Source of the DNA: Streptomyces sp. NBC_01276
Lineage (GTDB): Bacteria > Actinomycetota > Actinomycetes > Streptomycetales > Streptomycetaceae
Assembly (NCBI RefSeq): GCF_041435355.1
Contig: NZ_CP108442.1
Coordinates: 124,001-188,000, forward strand
DNA length: 64,000 bases
Direction of reading: 5' to 3'
How positions within the stretch are numbered: the stretch's first letter is position 1; every line of letters starts with the position of its first letter. The translations under genes were made by a program, and so were the position numbers. This document shows positions 1-22,400 of this stretch, one piece after another. The notes beneath the pieces were generated by a model that ran no database searches, was not told the origin of the DNA, and worked only from the letters and a program-made list of their open reading frames with translations.

Positions 1-8375
<8,375 letters not shown>

Positions 8376-8418
8376 CTGGGTTCTGTTCCTCAACGCGAAG
8401 GGATGTCGTGCTGGTCGA

Positions 8419-11400
8419 TCAGTTGGTGCCGAGCTCGCCGTCGAGCAGTTCGAAGAGCTCTTCGTCGGAGGCGTCCTCGACCTCGGTCCCGGCGTCGTCC
8501 CCGGGTTCGCGGCCGGTGTCGGGGCCCGCTTCGCGCCACTTGGCGAGCAGTACCTCCAGCCGCACGGCCACGGTGGCCCGCGTTCCCCTGTCGTACGGGG
8601 AGCGCGCGAACGCGGCTTCCAGGCGGTCGATCTCGGAGAGCAGCGAGGGGGCCGGCTCCGGTCCGCCGGGCCCCGCGGAGGGCATCGCGGCGGACAGGTG
8701 ATCGGCGAGGGCGGCCGGGGTCGGGTGGTCGAACAGCAGGCTCGCCGGGAGGCGCAGCCCGGTGATCGCGCCGAGGTGGTTGCGCAGCTCGACGGCGGTG
8801 AGCGAGTCGAAGCCGAGGTCGCGGAAGGCCTGTGCGGTGCCGATCGCCTCGGAGGAGGTGTGCCCCAGCACCGCGGCGACCTGGGTCCGGACGACGCCGA
8901 GGAGGATCCGTCGGCGCTTCTCGTCCGATGCGCCGGCGAGCTGCCCGGCGAGGGCGGCCGTCCCGGGCGCGGATTCCCGGGCCTGGCGGGCGGGGGCCCG
9001 GACGAGGCCGCGCAGCAGGGCGGGGACCGGCTCGGTGGTGGCGCGGCGGCGCAGGGCGGGGAGGTTCAGCCGTACCGGCAGGAGCAGGGCGTCCGGTCCG
9101 GCGCCGGGGGCATCGGCCGTGGTGCCCCCGGCGGCGGTACCGGTGGCCGGGGCTTCCCCGGTGGGGGGCGCGCTCGCCGTGTCGAAGAGGGCGAGGCCCT
9201 CCTCGGGGGTGAGCGGCGACACTCCGGCCCGGGCCATCCGCGCGAGGGCTCCCGCGCCGGCCTCCCCGAGCATGCCCCCCGTGCCCTCGGCGGCGGCCCA
9301 GGGACCCCAGGCCAGCGAGACGGCCGGGAGTCCGGCGGCCCGGCGCGACTGTGCGAGGGCGTCCAGGCAGGCGTTGGCGGCACCGTAGTTGGCCTGGCCC
9401 GCGTTGCCGAACGTACCGGCGAGCGAGGAGAACAGGACGAAGGCCGCGAGGTCCGTGTCCCGGGTCAGTTCGTGCAGGTGGAGCGCCGCCTCGGCCTTGG
9501 GCCCGAGGACGTCGTCGAGCCGCCGGGCGGTCAGCGAGCCCACGAGCGCGTCGTCGAGCACGCCGGCGGCGTGCACCACACCGGTCAGCGGATGCGCGGC
9601 CGGGATGCCGTCGAGCAGGGCGGTGAGCGCGCCGCGGTCCGCGACGTCGCAGGCGAGCGTGGTCACTTCGGCGCCCAGGGCCGCCAGTTCGGCGGCGAAG
9701 GCGGACGCTCCGGCGGCGTCGGGTCCGCGGCGGCTGGTCAGCAGCAGGTGCCGTACGCCGTGCGCCGCCACCAGGTGCCGTGCGACGAGCCGGCCGAGGG
9801 CGCCCGTCGCGCCGGTCACCATGACGGTGCCCGCCGGGTCCAGCCCCAGGGACGCGGGCAGCGCGGGAGCCCCGGCGCCGGTCGCACGGGCCAGCCTGGG
9901 CACGAACGCCCGGCCGTCCCGGAGGGCGGACTGCGGCTCACCGGTGGCGAGCACGGCCGCCAGCCCTTCCGGGTGGGCGCGGTCGGCGTCCACCAGCACG
10001 AAGCGTTCGGGGTGCTCGGCCTGGACGGACCTGACCAGCCCCCACACGGCGGCCTGTGCCGGGTCCAGCCGGGCCGCGTCGCCGGCGTCCACGGCGACCG
10101 CGTCGCGGGTCACGATGACGAGCCGCCGCGCCTCCGTCGTCGTACCGGCGTCGGGAGCGGTCAGCCACTCCTGTACGAGGGCCAGGGCGCGGCCGGCCAC
10201 GGACCGTACGGCTCCGGCCTCCGACGGGCCGTCCGTCGCGAACAGTACGACGCGATCACCGGTGGGCGGCGCGTCCGGTGAACCGGGCGGGGACAGCGGG
10301 GTCCAGTCGACGCGGAACAGCGAGTCCCGGGACCGGCCCGACCGGGCGGCGGTGAGCTGCTCGGCGGAGATCGGGCGCAGGACGAGCGAGTCGACGGAGG
10401 TCCGGATCCGGCCGGTGGTGTCGGCGGCCAGCAGCGAGACCGTGTCCGGACCGGCGGGGGTCAGCCGGATCCGCAGGGCCTCCACGGCTCCCGTCTCCCC
10501 CGCTCCGGCCGCCGGCGCGGTGTGCGCCGTCACCCCGCTCCAGGAGAACGGAACCCGTGCCCGGTCACCCTCGTCGGCACCGGCGACGGGGCCGAGCGGG
10601 CCGGGGCCGAGGGCGACGGTGTGCAGCGCGGCGTCCATCAGGGCCGGGTGCAGTCCGAAGCCGGACACGTCGGTGCCCGCGGGGAGTCCGACCTCGGCGA
10701 AGAGCGCGTCGTCCCGCGTCCAGGCGGCGCGCACGCCCCGGAACACGGGGCCGTAGTCGAGCCCCAGGCCGGCCATCCGCTCGTACAGGGAGTCCAGCGC
10801 CTCCTCGGGGACGGCGACCGCCTCCGACGGGGGCCAGTCGGCCAGGGGGCCGGAATCGGCGGTGCCGTCGGCGCTCGACAGCGTGCCGACCGCGTGGCGC
10901 GTCCACGGCTCGTCAAAGGGCGCGCCCTCGGCGCGGGAGTGGATCTCCAGCGGGCGGCGGGCGCCCCCGTCGGGGGCGCCGACGCGCACCTGGATCCGTA
11001 CCGCGGTGTCGTCCGGCACGACGAGGGGGGCGCCGAGGGTCAGTTCGTCCAGCCGGTCGCATCCGACGGCCTCGTCGAGGGCCGCGTGCAGGGCCAGGTC
11101 CACCAGGGCGGTGCCCGGGAGCAGCACGGCGCCCATCACCGCGTGGTCGGCGAGCCACGGATGGGTCGCGAGCGACAGCCGGCCGGTGAGGAGCAGCCCT
11201 TCGCCGTCGGCGAGCGCGACCGCGGCTCCGAGCAGGGGGTGGCCCGTCTCGGCCAGTCCGGCGGCGGCGACGTTCCCGGGCGCGGGGGTGGATTCGAGCC
11301 AGTAACGGGTGCGTTGGAAGGGGTAGGTGGGGAGGTCGACGCGCTGGAGGCCGTGTCCGGCGAAGAAGGCGGTCCAGTCGACGGGCGTTCCGTGGGCGTG

Positions 11401-14400
11401 CAGCCGGGCGAGGGCGGTGGTGACGGCCTCGGCCTCGGGCCGGTCGGTCCTCAGGAGGGGGACGGCGAGGGTGTTTTCCTCCAGGGCGTCCTGGGCCAGG
11501 GCGGTGAGGACGCCTCCCGGTCCGATCTCCAGGAAGGTGCCGACGCCCTCGTCCGCGAGGGAGGTGACCGCGTCGGCGAAGCGGACGGCCCCGCGGACGT
11601 GGCGCACCCAGTGGCCGACGGAGCAGAGCTCCCGCGCGGTCACGGGGCGGCCGGTGAGGGTGGAGACGACCGGCACGGCCGGGTCCCCGAAGGTGACCGT
11701 TTCCAGGGTTTTGCGGAAGTCGGCGAGCACCGGGTCCATCAGCGGGGAGTGGAAGGCGTGGGAGACGGAGAGCGCCTTCGTCCTGCGGCCCTGCGCCACC
11801 AGCCGCTCGACGACCGCGGCCACCGCGTCCTCGGCGCCCGAAACCACCACGGACGAGGGCCCGTTGACGGCGGCGATGTCCGCACGGTCAGCGTGGCCGG
11901 CCAGCAGTTCCCTCACCTCCTCCTCGGAAGCCTGTACCGCGACCATCGCGCCCCCGGCCGGGAGCGCCTGCATCAGCCGTCCGCGCGCGGCCACGAGCCG
12001 CGCCGCATCACGCAGCGAGAGCGCACCCGCCACATGGGCCGCCGCGAACTCACCCACCGAATGCCCGGCCAGGAAGTCCGGCCGGACACCCCACGACTCC
12101 ACCAGCCGGTACGACGCCACCTCGACGGCGAAGAGCGCCGGCTGGGCGTGGTCCGTCCGGTCGAGGAGCTCCGCGTCGTCCCCGAACACCACGTCGCGCA
12201 AGGGGTGTTCGAGGTGCGCGTCCAGTGCGGCGCATGCCTCGTCGAAGGCTTCGGCGAACACCGGGAAGGCCGCGTGCAGTTCGCGTCCCATCCCGAGCCG
12301 CTGGCTCCCCTGCCCGGAGAAGAGGAACGCCCGCTTCGTACCGGGCTCGGCGACGGCCCGCACCACCGATCGTGCCGGGTCGCCGTTCGCGAGGGCCGCC
12401 AGCCCTTCCAGGACGCCGGCCGTGTCGGGTGCCACGACGGCGGCGCGGTGTTCCAGGGCGGTGCGGCCCGTGGCCAGGGAGTACGCCACCTCGGCGGCCT
12501 GACGGCCGCCGTCGTGTTCCGGTACGTGTTCCGTCGCGTACCGCAGGAGCCGCCGTGCCTGCTCGCGCAGCGCGTCCGGGCTCTTCGCGGACAGTATCCA
12601 GGGCGCCGTGGAGGGCGGTACGGGCGTCGTTCCCGGAGCGGACGCGGGCCGGGGGGCGGTCGGCGCCTGTTCGAGGACGACGTGGGCGTTGGTGCCGCTG
12701 AAGCCGAACGAGGAGACCGCCGCCCGTCGGGGGCGGCCGTCGTGTTCCGCCCACGCGACGGGTTCGGTGAGCAGGCGGACGGTTCCCTCGGACCAGTCCA
12801 CGTGCGGCGAGGGCTCTTCGGCGTGCAGGGTCTTCGGCAGGACCCCGTGCCGCATCGCCTCGACCATCTTGATGATCCCGCCCACCCCGGCCGCCGCCTG
12901 GGTGTGCCCGATGTTCGACTTCAGCGACCCCAGCCACAACGGCCGGTCGGCCGAGCGCCCCCGCCCGTACGTGGCCAGCAGCGCCTGCGCCTCGATCGGA
13001 TCGCCCAGTGTCGTCCCCGTGCCGTGCGCCTCCACCGCGTCCACATCGCCCGCCGACAACCCCGCACCCGCCAACGCCTGCTCGATCACCCGCTGCTGCG
13101 CCGGACCGTTCGGAGCCGTCAGACCATTCGAAGCACCGTCCTGATTCACCGCGCTGCCCCGCACCACCGCCAACACCGGATGCCCGTTGCGCCGGGCATC
13201 CGACAGCCGCTCCACCAACAGCATCCCCACGCCCTCGGCCCATCCGGTGCCGTCCGCGTTCGCGGAGAACGCCTTGCAACGGCCATCGGCGGCGAGGCCG
13301 CGCTGGCGGCTGAACTCCACGAAGGCTCCCGGGCCGGCCATGACGGTCACACCGCCCGCCAGGGCCAGTTCGCACTCGCCCTGCCTCAGGGCCTGGACCG
13401 CCAGGTGCAGGGCCACCAGCGAGGAGGAGCACGCGGTGTCCACCGTCACCGCGGGGCCTTCGAGGCCGAAGGTGTACGAGAGGCGGCCGGAGATGACGCT
13501 CCCGGAGTTGCCGGTGCCGAGGAAGCCCTCGACGCCCTCGGGTACCGACCGGAGCGCGGAGGCGTAGTCGTGGTACATCACGCCCGTGAAGACGCCGGTG
13601 CGGGAACCGCGCAGGGTGGCGGGGTCGATGCCGGCCCGCTCGAACGCCTCCCACGAGGTCTCCAGGAGCAGCCGCTGCTGCGGGTCCATCGCGAGGGCCT
13701 CGCGCGGGGAGATCCCGAAGAAGGCGGCGTCGAACTCCCCGGCGTCGTAGAGGAATCCGCCCCGGCGGGTGGTGCTGGAGCCGGTGGCGCCGTCCCCGGC
13801 GAGGAGGTCGAGGTCCCATCCGCGGTCGACGGGGAAGCCGGAGATGGCGTCGGTGCCCGTGGAGAGCAGCCGCCACAGGTCCTCGGGGGACCGCACGCCG
13901 CCCGGGTAGCGGCAGCTCATGGCGACGATCGCGAGGGGCTCGTCCGTGGCGCCGCCGTTCCGGACGACCGGTCGGACGGTGCCGGCCGGCCGGGCCCCGT
14001 CGAGCCGGCCGAGCAGGTGGCGGGCGAGCGCCTCCGGGGTCGGGTGGTCGAAGACCAGTCCGGCCGGCAGCCGTGCGCCGGTCGCCGAGACGAGTCGGTT
14101 GCGGAGTTCGACCGCGGTGAGCGAGTCGAAGCCGAGCTCCCGGAACGCCTGGGTCGGCTGGACGGTTCCGGGCCGGTCGTGGCCCAGCACGGCGGCCGCG
14201 TGGCCGCGTACGAGGTCGACGAGCAGCTCGGTCCGCCCCGCCTCCGTCAGCCCCCGCAGCCGCTCCGACAGCGCGGACCGGACGGCGTCCGCGGAGCCGG
14301 CCGCGGCCGCCTCGGTGCGCCGTACGGGGGCCGGGACCAGGTCCCCCAGCAGCGGGGGCAGCGTCCCCGTGCGGGCTTGTTCGCGCAGTGCGGGAAGGTC

Positions 14401-17400
14401 CCAGCGGACGGGTACGAGCAGCGGCTCCGGGGAACCCAGGGCGCGGTCGAGGAGTCCGAGGCCTTCTTCCGTCTCCAGCGCGACGAGCCCGGAACGGCCG
14501 ATGCGCCGGTGGTCCGCCTCGGCCAGGGTGGCGGTCAGCGTGCCGGCGCTCGCCCACAGGCCCCAGGCCAGCGATACGCCGGGCAGGCCTGCGGCGCGGC
14601 GGGTGTGGGCCAGTGCGTCGAGGGCGGAGTTCGCGGCGGCGTAGTTGCCCTGGCCCGCGTTGCCGAAGATGCCGGCGGCCGACGAGAACAGCACGAAGGC
14701 CGACAGGTCCAGGCCCCGCGTGAGCTCGTCCAGGTGCAGGGCCCCGGCCACCTTCGGGCCGAACACCCCGCGCACCCGTTCGGGGGTCAGGGACGGCACC
14801 ACGCCGTCGTCGGTCACGGCCGCCGCGTGGACCACGCCCGTCAGCGGGTGTGCGTCCGGCAGCGAGCCGAGCAGCCTGACCAGCGCCTCCCGGTCGGCCA
14901 CGTCGCAGGCGACGGTGTCGACCACGGCGCCCAGTGCGCCCAGCTCGGCCGCGAACTCCCGGGCGCCGTCGGCGGCGGGGCCGCGGCGGCTCGCCAGGAC
15001 CAGTCGCCGGACGCCGTGCCGGACCACCAGGTGCCGGGCCACCACCCGTCCCAACGCCCCGGACGCGCCGGTGACCAGGACCGTTCCCGACGGTGCGAAC
15101 ACCGCGGATTCGGGAGTCCCGCCGCCCGCCGGCGCGTCGGCCGCCCGTACCAGCCGGGGCGCGAACAGCGCGTTCCCGCGTACCGCCACCTGCGTCTCGC
15201 CCGACGCGGCCGCGGCCGCGAGCGCCGACGGGTCTTCGTCGTGCCCGCGGTCTTCCTCGTCCTCCTCCTCGTCGAGGTCGACGAGGACGAAGCGGCCGGG
15301 GTTCTCCGACTGGGCCGCACGCACGAGGCCCCAGACCGCGGCCTGCGCCGGGTCGGCGGCCGAGGCCGGATCGACGGCCACCGCGCCCCGGGTGACGACC
15401 AGCAGGCGCGACGCGGCGCACCGCTCGTCCGCGAGCCAGTCCTGTACGAGGGCCAGCGCCTCCTGCGCGGCCACGGACGGGCGGGCTGCGGCGTCGGTGC
15501 CCGTGCTCAGGGGGGCGGGGACCGGTGCCCGTACCGCCACCACGTCGGGGACGGGGGTCCCGTCGGCGGCCGGCCGGGGAAGGGCGTCGAGCAGGACGAC
15601 GGGGAAGCCCGTGGCCCGGTCGGACCGTGGGTCCCGGGCAGGCTTCCATTCCAGCCGGAACAGCCCGCCGGCGCCGCTCGCGCCGACGGGGGCCAGCTGC
15701 TCCGCCGCCACCGGGCGCAGGTCCAGGGAGTCGACCGAGAGCACCGGGCTGCCCGTGGCGTCGGCGAGGGACAGCGACACCGCTCCCTCCCCGGCCGCGG
15801 CGGTGGACGACGACGCCGGGGCGAGGCGCAGGCGCAGCGCGGTGGCACCGGTCGCGTGGAGGGCGACCCCGTTCCACGCGAACGGGATCCGGGGCCCGTC
15901 GGCCGGCGCCGCGGGGTCACCGAGGCCGACCGTGTGGAGGGCGGCGTCGAACAGCGCGGGGTGCAGGCCGAAGCCGGTGACGTCGGTTCCCTCGGGCAGG
16001 GCGATCTCGGCGAAGAGTTCCTCCCCGCGCCGCCACCCGGACCGGACTCCCCGGAACACCGGGCCGTACTCCAGGCCCAGCCCGGCCATCCGGTCGTAGA
16101 GGGCGTCGGCGTCGAGGGGCTCGGCTCCTGCCGGGGGCCACTCGGTGAGTCCGGGGCCCGGGGGTGTGCCGGGGCTACGGTCGGGGCCGGTGCCCGTACC
16201 GGCCGACAGGAGTCCCGACGCGTGGCAGGTCCAGGCGTCCGCCGCCAGTGCGTCGTCGTGCCGCGCGTACACGCGCACGGCCCGCGTGCCGTTCGTGCCG
16301 GGGCCGTCCACGACCACCTGGAGCTGTGCGCCGCCCTGTCCGGGCAGGAGGAACGGGGCTTCCAGCGTCAGTTCCTCGATCCGGCCGCACCCCACCTGGT
16401 CGCCGGCCCGGAGCGTCAGCTCGACGAGCGCGGTCCCGGGCAGCAGCGCCGTACCCAGCACCACGTGGTCGGCCAGCCAGGGGTGCGTGGCGAGCGACAC
16501 CCGGCCGGTCAGCAGCGCCCCCTCACCGTCGGCCAGGGTCACGACGGCGCCGAGCAGCGGATGTTCGGCCGGCCGGAGACCGGCCCGGGTGAGGTCGCCC
16601 GGGGCTGCGGCCGTTTCGAGCCAGTAGTGCTCGCGCTGGAAGGCGTACGTGGGCAGGTCGATGCGTCGGGCGCCGCGACCGGCGAGGACGGCCGTCCAGT
16701 CGACGGGTACGCCGTGGACGTGGAGATGGGCGAGGGCGGTGGTGACCGCCACGTCCTCAGGACGGTCGGCACGCAGCACCGGGACCACAGCGGGGCCGCC
16801 GTCGAGGACGGCCTGGGCCATGGCGGCCAGGACACCACCCGGCCCGATCTCCAGGAAGGTGTTCACCCCTTCCCCGGCGAGGGAGGCGACCGCGTCGGCG
16901 AAGCGGACGGCCTCACGCACGTGACGCACCCAGTAGTCGGCGGTGCGGAACTCCTCCGCCGACACAGGGAGGCCGGTGAGGGTGGAGACGAGCGGCACGG
17001 TCGGGGCTCCGTAGGAAACGTTCTCGGCGACCTTGCGGAAGTCGTCGAGCATCGGGTCCATGAGGGGCGAGTGGAAGGCGTGCGAGACGGTCAGCGCCTT
17101 CGTCTTGCGGCCGTCGGCCGACAGCCGGTCCACGACCGCCGCCACCGCATCCTGCCCGCCCGAAACCACCACGGCCGACGGGCCGTTGACGGCAGCGATG
17201 CCCGCACGGTCCTCGAACCCGGCCAGCAGCTCCCGTACCTCTTCCTCCGAGGCCTCCACCGCAACCATCACGCCCCCGGCCGGGAGGGCCTGCATCAGCC
17301 GGCCACGAGCCGCCACCAGAGCCGCCGCGTCCTCCAGCGAGAACACACCCGCCACATGGGCGGCGGCGAACTCACCCACCGAATGCCCGGCCACGAAGTC

Positions 17401-19401
17401 CGGCCGGACACCCCAGGACTCCACCAGCCGGAACAGCGCCACCTCGACCGCGAACAACGCCGGCTGCGCATAACCGGTCCGGTTCAAGATCTCGGCGTCG
17501 CCGCCCAGCATCACCTCCCGCAAGGGCCGTTCGAGGTGGGCGTCCAGTGCGGAGCAGACCGCGTCCAAGGCCTCCGCGAACACCGGGAAGGCCGCGTACA
17601 GATCACGCCCCATCCCCAGCCGCTGACTCCCCTGCCCCGAGAACAGGAACGCCACCGTCTGCCGGGGCACGACGGCCCCCGTCGCCACGACGGCGCTCCC
17701 GGCATCACCCGCGGGGGCGTCCTGCGCGAGCAGTTCCAGTGCCCGGAGCAATTCCTCGCGGTCCGATGCCACGATCGCCGCCCGGTGGTCCAGGGCCGCC
17801 CGGGTCGTCGCCGTCGACAGGCCCAGGTCGGCCAGGGACTCGTCGGGGTTGTCCTGCGCATGACGCAGCAGACGTGCGGCCTGGCCGCGCAGCGCGGCCT
17901 CGTTCTTCCCGGAGAGCAGTACGGGCGTCGCGCGCGCCGGGTGCTCCGGCGGCGCGTTCTCGCCGCCGGCCGGACCCGGCTCCGGCAGCGGGGGCTGCTC
18001 GATGACGACGTGGGCGTTGGTGCCGCTGAAGCCGAACGAGGAGACCGCCGCCCGTCGGGGGCGGCCGTCGTGTTCCGTCCACTCCACGGGTTCGGTCAGG
18101 AGGCGTACGGTTCCGGACGACCAGTCGACGTGCGGGGTCGGCGCGTCCACGTGCAGGGTCCTGGGCAGGACGCCGTGCCGCATCGCCTCGACCATCTTGA
18201 TGATCCCGCCCACCCCGGCCGCCGCCTGGGTGTGCCCGATGTTCGACTTGAGGGAGCCCAGCCACAGCGGCCGGTCGGCGGAGCGCCCCCGCCCGTACGT
18301 GGCCAGCAGCGCCTGCGCCTCGATCGGATCGCCCAGTGTCGTCCCCGTGCCGTGCGCCTCCAGCGCGTCCACATCGGCCGCCGACAGGCCGGCGTCCGTG
18401 AGGGCCTGGCGGATCACGCGCTGCTGCGAGGGGCCGTTCGGGGCGGTGAGGCCGTTCGAGGCGCCGTCCTGGTTCACCGCGCTGCCCCGGACCACCGCCA
18501 GCACCGGGTGCCCGTTGCGCCGGGCGTCGGAGAGCCGCTCCACCAGCAGCATGCCCAGTCCCTCGCCCCAGCCGGTGCCGTCGGCGGCGGCCGCGAAGGG
18601 CTTGCAGCGGCCGTCTGCGGCCAGTCCGCGCTGGCGGCTGAAGTCGACGAAGGACGTCGGGGTGAGCATCGCGGTCACGCCGCCCGCGAGCGCCAGGTCG
18701 CACTCGCCCCGCCGGAGCGCCTGCACGGCGAGGTGCAGCGCGACCAGGGAGGAGGAGCAGGCCGTGTCGACGGTCACGGCCGGCCCTTCCAGGCCGAAGG
18801 TGTACGACACCCGTCCGGAGACGACGCTCGCCGCGCTGCCGGTGCCGATGTAGCCGTCGACGTCGTCCACGGCCTGCTGGAGCACCGATGTGTGGTCGTG
18901 GTACATCACACCCGTGAACACGCCGGTGCGGCTGCCCTTGAGGGCCGTGGGGTCGATTCCGGCCCGTTCGAACGTCTCCCAGCAGGACTCCAGCAGGATG
19001 CGTTGCTGGGGGTCCATGGTGAGTGCCTCACGAGGTGATATCTCGAAGAGGCCCGCGTCGAAGAGGTCGATCCCGTCGAGGAACCCGCCTTCCCGGACGT
19101 GGCTGGTGCCACGGGTGTCGGGGTCGGGGTCGTAGAGGGATTCGAGGTCCCAGCCGCGGTCGGCGGGGAAGGGCGTGATGGCGTCGCCGCCGTCCGTCAG
19201 GAACTGCCACAGGCCCTCGGGTGACGCGATGCCGCCGGGGAACCGGCAGCTCATCGCGACGATGGCGATCGGCTCGTGCTGTGCCGCGTCGAGGTCCCGC
19301 AGCCGCTCCCGGGCCTCGTGGAGATCCGCCGATACCCGCTTGAGGAAGTAGCGCAGCTTTTCCTCGTTGTTGTTCGCCTGGAGGTCAGACACCTGAGTCA
19401 C
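8419..19401 (-). CDS. PKS2: modular type I polyketide synthase, modules 5 and 6
   Basis: 3660 residues. Starts with GTG at 19401 (weak AAAAGG upstream), 74 bp after the PKS1 stop. Approximate domains: N-terminal coiled-coil docking segment 10-40; module 5: KS from 45 with TACSSS near 212, AT near 583 with GHSVGE/HAFH (malonyl), DH near 980 with [10 protein letters not shown] and [13 protein letters not shown] near 1438 with VTDDG (keeps the B-type Asp), ACP with GFDSLTAV near 1760. Module 6: KS from 1823, AT near 2358 (malonyl), DH near 2753 with [10 protein letters not shown] and [13 protein letters not shown] near 3191 with VLDDA (B-type), ACP near 3533. The C-terminal 90 residues contain helices and an acidic tail ([11 protein letters not shown]) typical of docking to the next PKS protein. 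Both modules are KS-AT-DH-KR-ACP and each should introduce one trans double bond from malonyl-CoA. Confidence 0.95.
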   Translation of the reverse strand: MTQVSDLQANNNEEKLRYFLKRVSADLHEARERLRDLDAAQHEPIAIVAMSCRFPGGIASPEGLWQFLTDGGDAITPFPADRGWDLESLYDPDPDTRGTSHVREGGFLDGIDLFDAGLFEISPREALTMDPQQRILLESCWETFERAGIDPTALKGSRTGVFTGVMYHDHTSVLQQAVDDVDGYIGTGSAASVVSGRVSYTFGLEGPAVTVDTACSSSLVALHLAVQALRRGECDLALAGGVTAMLTPTSFVDFSRQRGLAADGRCKPFAAAADGTGWGEGLGMLLVERLSDARRNGHPVLAVVRGSAVNQDGASNGLTAPNGPSQQRVIRQALTDAGLSAADVDALEAHGTGTTLGDPIEAQALLATYGRGRSADRPLWLGSLKSNIGHTQAAAGVGGIIKMVEAMRHGVLPRTLHVDAPTPHVDWSSGTVRLLTEPVEWTEHDGRPRRAAVSSFGFSGTNAHVVIEQPPLPEPGPAGGENAPPEHPARATPVLLSGKNEAALRGQAARLLRHAQDNPDESLADLGLSTATTRAALDHRAAIVASDREELLRALELLAQDAPAGDAGSAVVATGAVVPRQTVAFLFSGQGSQRLGMGRDLYAAFPVFAEALDAVCSALDAHLERPLREVMLGGDAEILNRTGYAQPALFAVEVALFRLVESWGVRPDFVAGHSVGEFAAAHVAGVFSLEDAAALVAARGRLMQALPAGGVMVAVEASEEEVRELLAGFEDRAGIAAVNGPSAVVVSGGQDAVAAVVDRLSADGRKTKALTVSHAFHSPLMDPMLDDFRKVAENVSYGAPTVPLVSTLTGLPVSAEEFRTADYWVRHVREAVRFADAVASLAGEGVNTFLEIGPGGVLAAMAQAVLDGGPAVVPVLRADRPEDVAVTTALAHLHVHGVPVDWTAVLAGRGARRIDLPTYAFQREHYWLETAAAPGDLTRAGLRPAEHPLLGAVVTLADGEGALLTGRVSLATHPWLADHVVLGTALLPGTALVELTLRAGDQVGCGRIEELTLEAPFLLPGQGGAQLQVVVDGPGTNGTRAVRVYARHDDALAADAWTCHASGLLSAGTGTGPDRSPGTPPGPGLTEWPPAGAEPLDADALYDRMAGLGLEYGPVFRGVRSGWRRGEELFAEIALPEGTDVTGFGLHPALFDAALHTVGLGDPAAPADGPRIPFAWNGVALHATGATALRLRLAPASSSTAAAGEGAVSLSLADATGSPVLSVDSLDLRPVAAEQLAPVGASGAGGLFRLEWKPARDPRSDRATGFPVVLLDALPRPAADGTPVPDVVAVRAPVPAPLSTGTDAAARPSVAAQEALALVQDWLADERCAASRLLVVTRGAVAVDPASAADPAQAAVWGLVRAAQSENPGRFVLVDLDEEEDEEDRGHDEDPSALAAAAASGETQVAVRGNALFAPRLVRAADAPAGGGTPESAVFAPSGTVLVTGASGALGRVVARHLVVRHGVRRLVLASRRGPAADGAREFAAELGALGAVVDTVACDVADREALVRLLGSLPDAHPLTGVVHAAAVTDDGVVPSLTPERVRGVFGPKVAGALHLDELTRGLDLSAFVLFSSAAGIFGNAGQGNYAAANSALDALAHTRRAAGLPGVSLAWGLWASAGTLTATLAEADHRRIGRSGLVALETEEGLGLLDRALGSPEPLLVPVRWDLPALREQARTGTLPPLLGDLVPAPVRRTEAAAAGSADAVRSALSERLRGLTEAGRTELLVDLVRGHAAAVLGHDRPGTVQPTQAFRELGFDSLTAVELRNRLVSATGARLPAGLVFDHPTPEALARHLLGRLDGARPAGTVRPVVRNGGATDEPLAIVAMSCRYPGGVRSPEDLWRLLSTGTDAISGFPVDRGWDLDLLAGDGATGSSTTRRGGFLYDAGEFDAAFFGISPREALAMDPQQRLLLETSWEAFERAGIDPATLRGSRTGVFTGVMYHDYASALRSVPEGVEGFLGTGNSGSVISGRLSYTFGLEGPAVTVDTACSSSLVALHLAVQALRQGECELALAGGVTVMAGPGAFVEFSRQRGLAADGRCKAFSANADGTGWAEGVGMLLVERLSDARRNGHPVLAVVRGSAVNQDGASNGLTAPNGPAQQRVIEQALAGAGLSAGDVDAVEAHGTGTTLGDPIEAQALLATYGRGRSADRPLWLGSLKSNIGHTQAAAGVGGIIKMVEAMRHGVLPKTLHAEEPSPHVDWSEGTVRLLTEPVAWAEHDGRPRRAAVSSFGFSGTNAHVVLEQAPTAPRPASAPGTTPVPPSTAPWILSAKSPDALREQARRLLRYATEHVPEHDGGRQAAEVAYSLATGRTALEHRAAVVAPDTAGVLEGLAALANGDPARSVVRAVAEPGTKRAFLFSGQGSQRLGMGRELHAAFPVFAEAFDEACAALDAHLEHPLRDVVFGDDAELLDRTDHAQPALFAVEVASYRLVESWGVRPDFLAGHSVGEFAAAHVAGALSLRDAARLVAARGRLMQALPAGGAMVAVQASEEEVRELLAGHADRADIAAVNGPSSVVVSGAEDAVAAVVERLVAQGRRTKALSVSHAFHSPLMDPVLADFRKTLETVTFGDPAVPVVSTLTGRPVTARELCSVGHWVRHVRGAVRFADAVTSLADEGVGTFLEIGPGGVLTALAQDALEENTLAVPLLRTDRPEAEAVTTALARLHAHGTPVDWTAFFAGHGLQRVDLPTYPFQRTRYWLESTPAPGNVAAAGLAETGHPLLGAAVALADGEGLLLTGRLSLATHPWLADHAVMGAVLLPGTALVDLALHAALDEAVGCDRLDELTLGAPLVVPDDTAVRIQVRVGAPDGGARRPLEIHSRAEGAPFDEPWTRHAVGTLSSADGTADSGPLADWPPSEAVAVPEEALDSLYERMAGLGLDYGPVFRGVRAAWTRDDALFAEVGLPAGTDVSGFGLHPALMDAALHTVALGPGPLGPVAGADEGDRARVPFSWSGVTAHTAPAAGAGETGAVEALRIRLTPAGPDTVSLLAADTTGRIRTSVDSLVLRPISAEQLTAARSGRSRDSLFRVDWTPLSPPGSPDAPPTGDRVVLFATDGPSEAGAVRSVAGRALALVQEWLTAPDAGTTTEARRLVIVTRDAVAVDAGDAARLDPAQAAVWGLVRSVQAEHPERFVLVDADRAHPEGLAAVLATGEPQSALRDGRAFVPRLARATGAGAPALPASLGLDPAGTVMVTGATGALGRLVARHLVAAHGVRHLLLTSRRGPDAAGASAFAAELAALGAEVTTLACDVADRGALTALLDGIPAAHPLTGVVHAAGVLDDALVGSLTARRLDDVLGPKAEAALHLHELTRDTDLAAFVLFSSLAGTFGNAGQANYGAANACLDALAQSRRAAGLPAVSLAWGPWAAAEGTGGMLGEAGAGALARMARAGVSPLTPEEGLALFDTASAPPTGEAPATGTAAGGTTADAPGAGPDALLLPVRLNLPALRRRATTEPVPALLRGLVRAPARQARESAPGTAALAGQLAGASDEKRRRILLGVVRTQVAAVLGHTSSEAIGTAQAFRDLGFDSLTAVELRNHLGAITGLRLPASLLFDHPTPAALADHLSAAMPSAGPGGPEPAPSLLSEIDRLEAAFARSPYDRGTRATVAVRLEVLLAKWREAGPDTGREPGDDAGTEVEDASDEELFELLDGELGTN

Positions 19402-19475
19402 CTTTTACGTCGAGCCGGTGGGGCCGGAAGTCGGCAGATGGGCTGTGCGTGGCGGGTCGCCGCCAACTCCGCGGT

Positions 19476-22400
19476 TCAGGAGATTCCGAATTCCTTGCCG
19501 ATGAAGTCGAACATCTCGTCGTCCGTGGCGGCGTGGAGTCCGTCCGCCGCGTCCACGGGGCCGGTGGCGTCCGAGGTCCGCGACGCTTCCCGCGCGGCAC
19601 CTCCTTCGGCCGTGCCCCCTTCGGCCGTGCCCCCTGCCGCCGTGCCGGTGGTCGCGGCCCACTGGTCGAGCAGGTCCCTCAGGCGCGAGGTGATGGCGTC
19701 GCCGCCTTCCCCGCCGGCCGCCGCCGTGTTCCGCAACGCCGTTTCGATCCGGTCGAGTTCGGCGAGCATCCCGGCGATGCCCGGGGCGGGCGGGGCCGCC
19801 TCGGTCTTGAGGTACTCGACGAGTTCGGCCGGGGTCGGGTAGTCGAAGACGAGCGTGGGAGGCAGCCGCAGCCCGGTGTCCTTGCCCAGCCGGTTGCGGA
19901 ACTCGACCGCGGTCAAGGAGTCGAACCCGAGGTCCCGCAGGGCCTGACCGGGCCGGACCGCCCGGGGCGACGCGAGGTCGAGGACCGCGGCGACGTGCTC
20001 GCACACCAGGTCGAGCAGCACCTTGCGCTGTTCGGCCTCGGTGAGACCGGCCAGACGCGCCGACAGCTCCCGCTGTCCGGCCCCGGCAGCCCCGGCCTCC
20101 GTACCGGTCGGCGAGGCTCCGTACCCGTCCGGGCCCGCGGCCGTCCGCCGGGACGGAACCCGGACGAGCGAGGTGAGCAGGGCCGGCAGTGTGCCGGCCG
20201 CGGCCTGACCGCGCAGTTCCGCCTGGTTCAGCCGTACGGGCACCACCGTGCTCTGGGTCTGGGCCGTCGCGGCGTCGAAGAGGCCGAGGGCCTCGTCGGT
20301 GGCCAGGGGCAGCACCCCGCTGCGGGCCATCCGGCCGCGGTCCGCGTCGCTCAGCGCGCCGGTGATCCCGCTGCTCTCCGCCCACAGCCCCCAGGCCAGC
20401 GATACGGCGGGCAGGCCCGCCGCACGGCGCTGCTGGGCGAGGGCGTCCAGGAAGGAGTTGGCGGCGGCGTAGTTGCCCTGGCCCGCCGCGCCGAAGACCC
20501 CGGCGGCGGAGGAGAAGAGGACGAACGCGGACAGTTCCATGTCCCGGGTGAGTTCGTCCAGGTGCAGGGCCGCGTCGACCTTGGGCCGGAACACCCGGTC
20601 GATCCGCTCCGCGGTCAGGCCGGTGACGATGCCGTCGTCGGTCACTCCGGCCACGTGCACCACCCCGGTCAGGGGGTGTTCGGCGGGTACCTCCGCCAGC
20701 AGCCGCGACAGCGCGTCGCGGTCGGCGACGTCGCAGGCGGCCACGGTGACCCGGGCCCCCCGTTCGGCGAGTTCCGCCTCCAGTTCGGCCATGCCCGCCG
20801 CCCGGGCGCCGCTCCGGCTGACGAGCAGCAGGTCGCGCACGCCGTGGCCGGTGACCAGGTGCCGTGCGACGTGGCGCCCCAGCAGGCCCGAGGCGCCGGT
20901 GACCAGCACCGTGCCGGCGGCGGTGAACGCCGGGGTCGGTCCGCCGAGGGAGGCCGGGGTCTCGGCCCGTGCCAGCCGTGGCACGAGTACCGACCCGCCG
21001 CGTACGGCGAACTGTTCCTCGCCCGAGGCCAGCAGTGCGGGCAGCGCCCGTACGGAGGCGGCGTCGCGGTCCAGGTCGACCAGGACGAACCGGCCGGGGT
21101 TCTCCGACTGCGCCGAGCGCACCAGGCCCCAGATCGCGGCCTGCGCCGGGTCGACCTCCTTGTCCCGGTCCTCCTGGTCCCGGTCCTTGGCGACGACGGC
21201 GTTGCCGGTGAGGACGACCAGCCGGGTCCCGGCGTTCCGGTCGTCGGACAGCCACTGCTGGAGGAGTTCCAGTGTCCGGTGCACGGTCTCCTGGGCGTGC
21301 GCCACCGGGTGGTCGCCGTCCGGGTGCACGTCGACGGCCGCGAGCACGACTCCCGGCAGCGCCGCCGCGCCGTCCGGACCGGGGCGGTACGAGACGTTCA
21401 TGCCGGAGTCCTCCAGCGCGGCGCGCAGACCGTCGTCGCCGCCGATGAGGGTCCACTGCTCGCCCGGTTCGCTCACGGGGTCCTCCGGGGTACGGGGAAG
21501 GGGGGTCCAGTCGACGCGGTAGAGGGAGTCGTGCGGTCCGTGCTCGCGGCCGGCCCGGTCGAGTTGCTCCGCCGAGACGGGGCGCAGCACCAGGGAGTCG
21601 ACCGAGGCCACGGGCCGGCCCGCCGCGTCGGTCGCCAGCAGGGCCACCGCGTCCGCTCCGGCCGGAGTGATCCTGACCCGCAGGGCCGTGGCGCCGGTGG
21701 CGTGCACCGTCACCCCGCTCCAGGCGAACGGGATCCGTCCGTGTCCGGCGTCGGGCAGCAGGCCGCCGAGGCCGATCGCGTGGAGGGCCGAGTCGAGCAG
21801 CGCCGGGTGGATCCCGAAGCCGCCCGTTTCCGTGCCGTCGGGCAGCCGTACTTCGGCGAACACCTCGTCGCCGCGCCGCCACAGGGCGTGCAGGCCCTGG
21901 AACGCCGGTCCGTAGCCGAAGCCGAGGCCGGCCAGCCGCTCGTACGCTCCGCCGGTGTCCAGGCGGTCGGCCCCGGGGGCGGGCCATACCGCGAGGTCCT
22001 GCGGCTGCCCTTCCGGGGCCTGTGGCCTCGCGTCCACGGACACGACACCGGTGGCGTGGCAGGTCCACGGCTCGGCGGCGTCGGCGCTCTCGGGACGCGA
22101 GTAGACGTTGACGGTGCGGTGCCCGGTCGCGTCCGGGCCGCCGACGACGGCCTGGAGGCGTACGGCGGCTCGCTCGCGCAGGACGAGCGGGGCGCCGAGG
22201 GTCAGCTCGTCCACGCGGTCGCAACCCACCTCTTCGGCGGCGCGCAGTGCGAGGTCGACCAGGGCGGTGCCCGGCAGCAGGATCGTGTCCATGACCGTGT
22301 GATCGCTGAGCCACGGGTGCGTGGCCGTCGACAGCCGCCCCGTCAGCAGGGCGCCCTCCCCGTCCGCGAGGGCGACGGCGGCGCCCAGCAGGGGGTGCTC

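Noticed and set aside
10522..19038. Very long plus-strand open frame (2838 codons) and others like it (123-4835, 19449-24710, 30723-36827, 36849-41888)
   Set aside because: They lie antisense to PKS genes with intact domain motifs; GC-rich codon bias keeps the complementary frame open. Their translations are Gly/Arg/Val-rich without domains.
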